Positions 57,804 through 64,000 of a stretch of 64,000 nucleotides of DNA are shown here, in pieces (the stretch's first letter is position 1; every line of letters begins with the position of its first letter). The notes below the pieces were generated by a model. The model saw only the letters and a list, made by a program, of their open reading frames with translations, was not told the DNA's origin and did not search any database. The DNA lies in assembly GCA_020744425.1 (NCBI GenBank), contig JAGMUV010000004.1, forward strand, positions 4,464,001-4,528,000. Reading direction: 5' to 3'. A program made the position numbers and the translations under genes. Source of the DNA: Dactylonectria macrodidyma (taxonomy: Eukaryota; Ascomycota; Sordariomycetes; Hypocreales; Nectriaceae).

Positions 57804-58058
57804 TCCCTTTGACTGTGGTAAGACTACACTTGACCCATAGTCCCCATAAATGACCCGGAGATCAGCGGTACGCTGATTGATTTCAAAAGGCTAGGTGGCT
57901 ATGCGGAGGGTTGTGTATCTCAATGTAGATCTCTAACAGTCGTGACTTCTAGCGCCTTATAAAATAGGTGGGACCTCTTGTACCCCGTCTTACTCTCCTT
58001 TTCGTTGGTTTGAATCCCTGTTACTAGCGTAATTGTAGTCTTACTACAGTCAAAGGGA
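57804..58058. mobile_element. Tc1/mariner-type MITE, first copy
   Basis: 255 bp between TA dinucleotides, with ends TCCCTTTGACTGTGGTAAG and its inverse (CTACAGTCAAAGGGA). Similar along its length to the reverse complement of the next copy. Confidence 0.8.
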
Positions 58059-58166
58059 TACACTCATCACGCTGATGCATCCTATCTTGCCCACCTAGTC
58101 AAACCAACCCTCGACCCTATCGGCGACATACGAACATGCTTGCAAGGGTCACAATGCCAACGGGTA

Positions 58167-58422
58167 TCCCTTTGACTGCGGTAAGGCAACACTTACGCTA
58201 GCAGCAGGGATCTTAACTAATAACAAAGCGAGAAAGACGAGGTACATAAAGTCCCACCTATTTTATATGGTAATACAAGTCACTGCTCTTTGGGATCTAC
58301 ATCATAGTACATGCCACTTCCCACAGCTACGCAAGCTTCTTGAAGTCAATCAGCGTACCGTTGATCTCCCGGGCCTCCGTGGGTCGTCAAGCCTAAGTGT
58401 TGCCTTACCGCAGTCAAAAGGA
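58167..58422. mobile_element. Tc1/mariner-type MITE, second copy in opposite orientation
   Basis: 256 bp between TA dinucleotides, with ends TCCCTTTGACTGCGGTAAG and the inverse. Internal landmarks CCTATTTTATA and AATCAGCGTACCGTTGATC are the reverse of those in the first copy. Confidence 0.8.
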
Positions 58423-58626
58423 TAAGGTAGCTCCGTAGCTGATGTGAGCAGTTCCAACAGGATACGCAGCCAGCTTGATGTCAGCTTGCATTATTAGCTC
58501 GCCAGCGTGACCTCTAATAGAAAAGGATCGACGTTAAGGCGCAGCGACAACCTTGGATTTAAAGCCCTCTTGCCCCGGAAGCAAAATATCCCTCGAAATC
58601 TCGTCAACACAGCTGGTAGAGTCAAC

Positions 58627-59459
58627 ATGGACGACAAACAAAAGCCTGCAGTTTTACTCGTGCATGGGGCGTGGCATCGACCGCTGCATTATCGCACCCT
58701 CATAAACGATCTCAACGCCAAAGGATTCACCGTCCTTGCTCCGCCTCTCGCCAGTTCCGGTTACGACGACTCCGTCGACGGGAAAACCTACCATGACGAC
58801 GTAAAGCGCATTCATGATGTACTCTTGCCAATTTTGGGAGCTGGTAGAACTGTCATCGGTATCGCCCATAGTTATGGCGGAGTACCTCTCACTGTGGCGA
58901 TTCAAGGCCATACCACCGCTGAGCGGGCGGCCAAAGGTCTCAAAGGAGGTATCGCCTCAGCTATATATATATCACCGACGCCTGTTTTCCAGACGGGGAT
59001 TTCCATGTATGAAGCTGGAGGCCGGCAGTGGCCTTCAGGCTGGTTTCATGATGTATCTGTAAGTCCAAGTATTCTCGCCCTACAAAATGTCGAATGCAGA
59101 TGCTCATTGCTATAAAGGATACCCGCCTCCCTCTTTTGTTAGATAAAGCAAAAGATGCCTTTTACTTTGACATTGATCAACCGGCCAAGGACGAGGCTTT
59201 GGCTCATGTTTGCCACCAGAGCAAGGCTCCACTCGAAGTTCCCATCGTCTGCACCCCTATAGAATTAGATATCCCCAAAATTCTCATTATTTGCACAGAG
59301 GATAAGATTTTTCCGAAGGACTTGCAGCTTCTCACGGCCGAGAAGTGGGGAGCAACCCCGCTCGAGATCGTGTCTGGGCATAGTCCATGGCTAGTGGATT
59401 CTCACAGACATTTTCTCGTCAATGTCATTGATGAAGAAGCAGCCAAGGCTCGGGATTAG
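58627..59459 (+). CDS. Alpha/beta hydrolase (AB_hydrolase_6-like esterase)
   Basis: Exons 58627-59058 and 59100-59459 give 263 aa. LLVHGAWHRPLHYRTL is the oxyanion region, GIAHSYGGVP the nucleophile elbow, ICTEDKIFP the likely acid region, and VSGHSPWLVD the C-terminal histidine. Plant and fungal relatives hydrolyse methyl esters and similar small substrates. The second exon might instead start at 59118 (after ATAAAG), which drops six residues. The frame is open upstream to 58507, but the conserved start is MDDKQKPAVLLVHGAW. The gene follows the two MITEs within 200 bp and is intact. Confidence 0.83.
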
Positions 59460-60284
59460 TGAAGAGGGTTTGTTTACCAATACCGGTCAGCAGTTGCTGA
59501 GAATGAGGAGGAGGTAGTGAGATGGCCTCGCCGTTACATTACAACGCTAGATCATTTGTCCAACCCCGCATTATTTTCTTCTCCCAACCATGTCATCTGC
59601 TACGCCACAAACATGGTATTTTGAGCCGAGGCGGGGAGACGAAACAGCGGCTGGGGGGGTGCGTACCGTTGGTGATTCAGGCATTTTGACCGTCCTCACA
59701 AATGTTACGAGCGGTCCGACGAGTTGGAGATAGCACGGGATTCTCCAGGACGCGTTTCCTGCGATGTTTCGCGTTCCTAGGCAGACTGCCGCATAGGTCA
59801 CTGCAGCAATGTGATAAATCGATGTGTCTATAACTTAATGTTAGATGTAATTTGCAGTTGAGTTCGTTTAAACCTGCATGCTTACAGAGAGTTCCCAACG
59901 AGGCTCAATAGCGAGGGCGTACAAACTCCTACATCCCTATGGGCTCTCTCTTTTTTATTAAGAGGGCAATTTCATGTCCTCTCATTAGTCCATACTCCTG
60001 TAAATCCCCTTTTAGTAAAAGGGGACGCGTACACCAGGGCCCCGACCTATCTTTCATTTCTAAGTAAATGATCGGCTTTCTGATTGGATGCTGCAATCCT
60101 GCCCTTGAGGACATGCGCTATGACATTTAGTAAATATTAATTAAATTTTAGTAAGAAACTAAAACGCGCTAGTATAATATAAAGTAACTATTAATTAACT
60201 TATTAAATAAATAATAATTAGCTATTTCTTAATTATTAAAGATCTAATAAGTTTAAAACTTTATAAAAATACTAACTTTAAGTA
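59460..60284. other. Intergenic region grading into AT-rich DNA
   Basis: No gene is recognised. ACCCCGCA (octamer reversed) lies at 59563-59570, downstream of the hydrolase. From about 60120 the sequence becomes strongly AT-rich. Confidence 0.4.
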
Positions 60285-60710
60285 GTATACTTAATAAGCG
60301 AGTGCTATAACTAAGCGAGCGCTGCACTTATACTGTATACTTAAAACTTTAAACTTTAAATTTTTTTAAAATAGGCTATATAGCTTTAAAATTTTTAAGG
60401 ATTTAATTTTAAATATCTAATTAAAAAGTTAATAAACTAGTATTTTTTTTAGACTTTTTAAAAAATTATTAAACTAGTTATAAATAGAAATAATAAAATA
60501 GATAGTATGAATTTTATTCTACTAGCGCTATAGATATATATGATTTAAAAAAATTCTTAAAAATAAGATATTTTATAAATAAGTTAAATTAAAAATCTTA
60601 GCTATTTTAGGCTTAGTTTAGATTTTTAAGTTTTTTTTTAAAATTATGATTTAGAGTGAAAATCTTATTATAGCGCTTGCTTGTCTATAGCGCTCGCTTA
60701 TTAAGTACGT
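60285..60710. mobile_element. MITE related to the Fot1/Pogo family (copy 3)
   Basis: About 426 bp. The right end inverted reads ACGTACTTAATAAGCGAGCG and the left end GTATACTTAATAAGCGAGTG. Each end contains a doublet of AAGCGAGYGCT-type units. The internal TAGCGCTA core is shared with copies 1 and 2 in reverse orientation. A TA follows the right end. Confidence 0.7.
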
Positions 60711-60895
60711 TATATAATTCTAATTATATATTTATATTCTCTTTATTTATAGTTTTTATTAAGCTGTATTTAATCTTATTATTATTTTAAATTTTAAAGT
60801 TTACTTAATAATAAAAGAAGTATATATAAACTAATAAATCAGAGCGTAGTATAAGATATAGTAATTATAGTAATTATATTTATATTTATTAATTA

Positions 60896-61336
60896 ATATA
60901 CTTAATAAGTGAGTGAGCTAAATAAGTAAGTAAGCTATAAATACTATATACTTAAAAGGGCTAAACTTTAAATTTTTAAAACTAGCTATTTAATTACTAA
61001 AAATAAAATAAAAATAATTTCAATTATTTAATTAAAAAGAAAACTATATAATAATTTTCTTAAATTTTTAAAAAAATTTCTTTATATAGAAATCTCTGAG
61101 TATATAGTGTGAATAAGCATTTTTAATATAGCTTATTAAGTAATTTTTTAAAAAATCTAAGAAAGTTTATATTTATTTTTTAATATATAATAGAGCTATT
61201 TTTATAATATTAGCTATTTTACTCTTAGTTTTAATTTTAAAGAATATTTTAAAGATATTTTTATTTAAGGTATAAATACTAGGAAATTTTAAAGTGGCTT
61301 ACTTACTTGTTTAGCTCACTTACTTATTAAGTATGT
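60896..61336. mobile_element. MITE related to the Fot1/Pogo family (copy 4)
   Basis: About 441 bp flanked by TA, with ends ATATACTTAATAAGTGAGTG and the inverse of ACATACTTAATAAGTAAGTG. Each end holds two AAGTRAGTRAGC units. Very AT-rich inside. Confidence 0.7.
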
Positions 61337-61537
61337 TAAATAAAGTAATAAAAGATTTAAAAGAAGTATAAAGGAGTATAAAAAAGTATTAAATACTTTA
61401 CTAAATATAGTATATTTAAATTTTAAATAATATTATGTTTTTTTAATAAAGTACTTTATTTATTTATTAGACTTTTAAATTCTTAATTATTACTTTTATA
61501 AAATAATTATTATTAAATATAAAATTAAATTATATTT

Positions 61538-61601
61538 TGTTAGAGGTCACTGAGCAGTAGAAGTATAAGCTTATACTTCTACTGCTCAGTGACCTCTAAC
61601 A
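61538..61601. repeat. Perfect 64 bp palindrome at the 5' end of a copia element
   Basis: The sequence from TGTTAGAGGTCACTGAGCAG to its exact reverse complement ending CTAACA has no mismatch and no spacer; the centre is AAGCTT at 61567-61572. It has LTR-like TG...CA tips and is followed directly by the copia primer-binding site. Confidence 0.95.
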
Positions 61602-61617
61602 GGTTATGAGCCCGGCC
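61602..61617 (+). other. Copia primer-binding site (half initiator tRNA-Met)
   Basis: GGTTATGAGCCCGGCC is complementary to the anticodon region of initiator tRNA-Met, the internal primer used by copia. The same site follows the LTR at 56904-57185. Confidence 0.65.
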
Positions 61618-61942
61618 TACCCTATACTACCTTATATCAAAAATTACGTAAATATTACGAGATTATTATAAAATATTTTATAATATTTTATTTATAGTCC
61701 TTACTAGGCAGAAAACGAGAAATTCGCTTTCTCCACCAGAATATACTATAACCTTTCAACTTTATTATACTATATTCTGAAAGAGATAAAAATCTATTAA
61801 AAATCTCTTTTATAAAAACAAAAAATACATTTTAAAAAGAGACGCATTTTGCGTTCAGTCGATTTTTCTACAATTATTTAAAAAGAAAACAAAAGAAAAA
61901 ATATAAAAATTCTTATTAAAAATCAACAAAAAATCAGAAAAA

Positions 61943-62504
61943 ATGGTTAATTCTGAGAAAAATTTCTCTATTCCTAAATTAAAGGGTACTGAGAATTATA
62001 TCACTTGGTGTCTCAGAACAGAAGCCTTTCTAACTAAAGAAAAGCTTATAAATGCTATTTCTATAGCAAATCATCCAAAATCAGAAGAAACCTTAGCAAC
62101 AATTCGTCTTTTAATCGAAGACGGACCTTTATTACAAATTAAGCATTATAATAATGCTAAAGATGCTTGGGATTCTTTAAAAAATCTTTATAATTCCTCT
62201 GGCTTTACTTCTGAATTTCTTTTAATTAAGGAATTCTTTAATTTAAGCTTAGAAGATCTTTCTATTGAGAAATATCTTAATAAAATAAAGGAATTAAAAG
62301 ATGAATTACTTAGTAGGGAGATTGAAATCCCTGAAAAAGTGATTATAACCTGGATTTTACATAATCTAGACAATAGCTTTTCTAGTTATATAACTAGCGT
62401 TTCTCAAGCTCTAAGAAATAATCCAAATTATTATACTTTGGAATCCTTATCTTTTAGTTTACTAGATGAATTTAAGAGGCTTGAAAATTCTAGTGAAAAA
62501 GCAT

Positions 62505-62515
<11 letters not shown>
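61943..62515 (+). CDS. Ty1/copia gag (capsid part)
   Basis: 190 codons from MVNSEKNFSIPKLKGTENYI show the UBN2/retrotransposon-gag pattern: W near residue 27, then DGPLLQIKHYNNAKDAWDSL, a leucine-rich middle and SLLDEFKRLENSSEKAFF. The frame ends at TAA soon after a run of seven T (62505-62511). Skipping one T joins it to the zinc knuckle frame, so either a one-base insertion or a +1 shift separates capsid from nucleocapsid. Codon use is extremely AT-rich, yet the frame is open. It would form virus-like particles in the cytoplasm. Confidence 0.8.

Positions 62516-64000
<1,485 letters not shown>

Noticed and set aside
62466..62504. Independent start of the nucleocapsid-protease frame before the T run
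   Set aside because: The zinc-knuckle frame fits gag only after the T run; the earlier part of that open frame is an out-of-frame overlap with capsid codons.

Overview
The window looks like a chromosome segment of a filamentous ascomycete (Pezizomycotina). Genes carry many 45-80 nt GT-AG introns. The regulators are fungal Zn2Cys6 and C2H2 types with fungal-specific regulatory regions. Transposons are typical fungal Fot1/Pogo, hAT, Tc1 and Ty1/copia types, and old repeats are AT-rich with TAA/TAG stops of the kind left by repeat-induced point mutation (RIP). Splice models were made by hand: I looked for GT/AG sites and required the reading frame to close. No tRNA or rRNA gene was recognised.

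1-8.2 kb: a dead zinc alcohol dehydrogenase followed by two C2H2 transcription-factor genes with fungal-specific regulatory domains. 9.2-29.4 kb: a compact cluster with an MFS exporter, a Zn2Cys6 regulator divergent from a FAD monooxygenase, a P450, an SDR, an alpha/beta hydrolase, two divergent SDRs, a second P450 and an NmrA-like reductase. No PKS, NRPS, terpene synthase or prenyltransferase is visible, so it reads as a tailoring or catabolic cluster rather than an ordinary biosynthetic one.

29.8-44 kb: remains of a hydroxyquinol (1,2,4-trihydroxybenzene) branch of aromatic catabolism. A maleylacetate reductase gene is split by a 302 bp solo LTR and by an 8.5 kb hAT element with exact 8 bp target duplications. 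The hAT contains a 5.7 kb inverted-repeat element, which itself contains a Fot1/Pogo transposon and a MITE. Downstream lie a relic of a hydroxyisobutyrate-dehydrogenase-like gene, an intact metallo-beta-lactamase-fold hydrolase, and a hydroxyquinol 1,2-dioxygenase pseudogene. An 882 bp inverted-repeat element sits in the promoter of the dioxygenase pseudogene.

45-64 kb: an intact type-B carboxylesterase, a dead pisatin-demethylase-like P450 that lacks its haem cysteine, a decayed Tc1 element, a small secreted cysteine-rich protein gene, a decayed copia element with a nested solo LTR, paired MITEs, an intact alpha/beta hydrolase, AT-rich MITE-bearing DNA, and the 5' part of an AT-rich copia element that follows a perfect 64 bp palindrome.

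The most interesting signal is the octamer TGCGGGGT or a close variant. It lies roughly 120-410 bp upstream of most cluster genes, of both hydroxyquinol-pathway pseudogenes, of the carboxylesterase and of one C2H2 regulator. This suggests one regulon joining oxidative tailoring to a ring-cleavage route that has since been lost.
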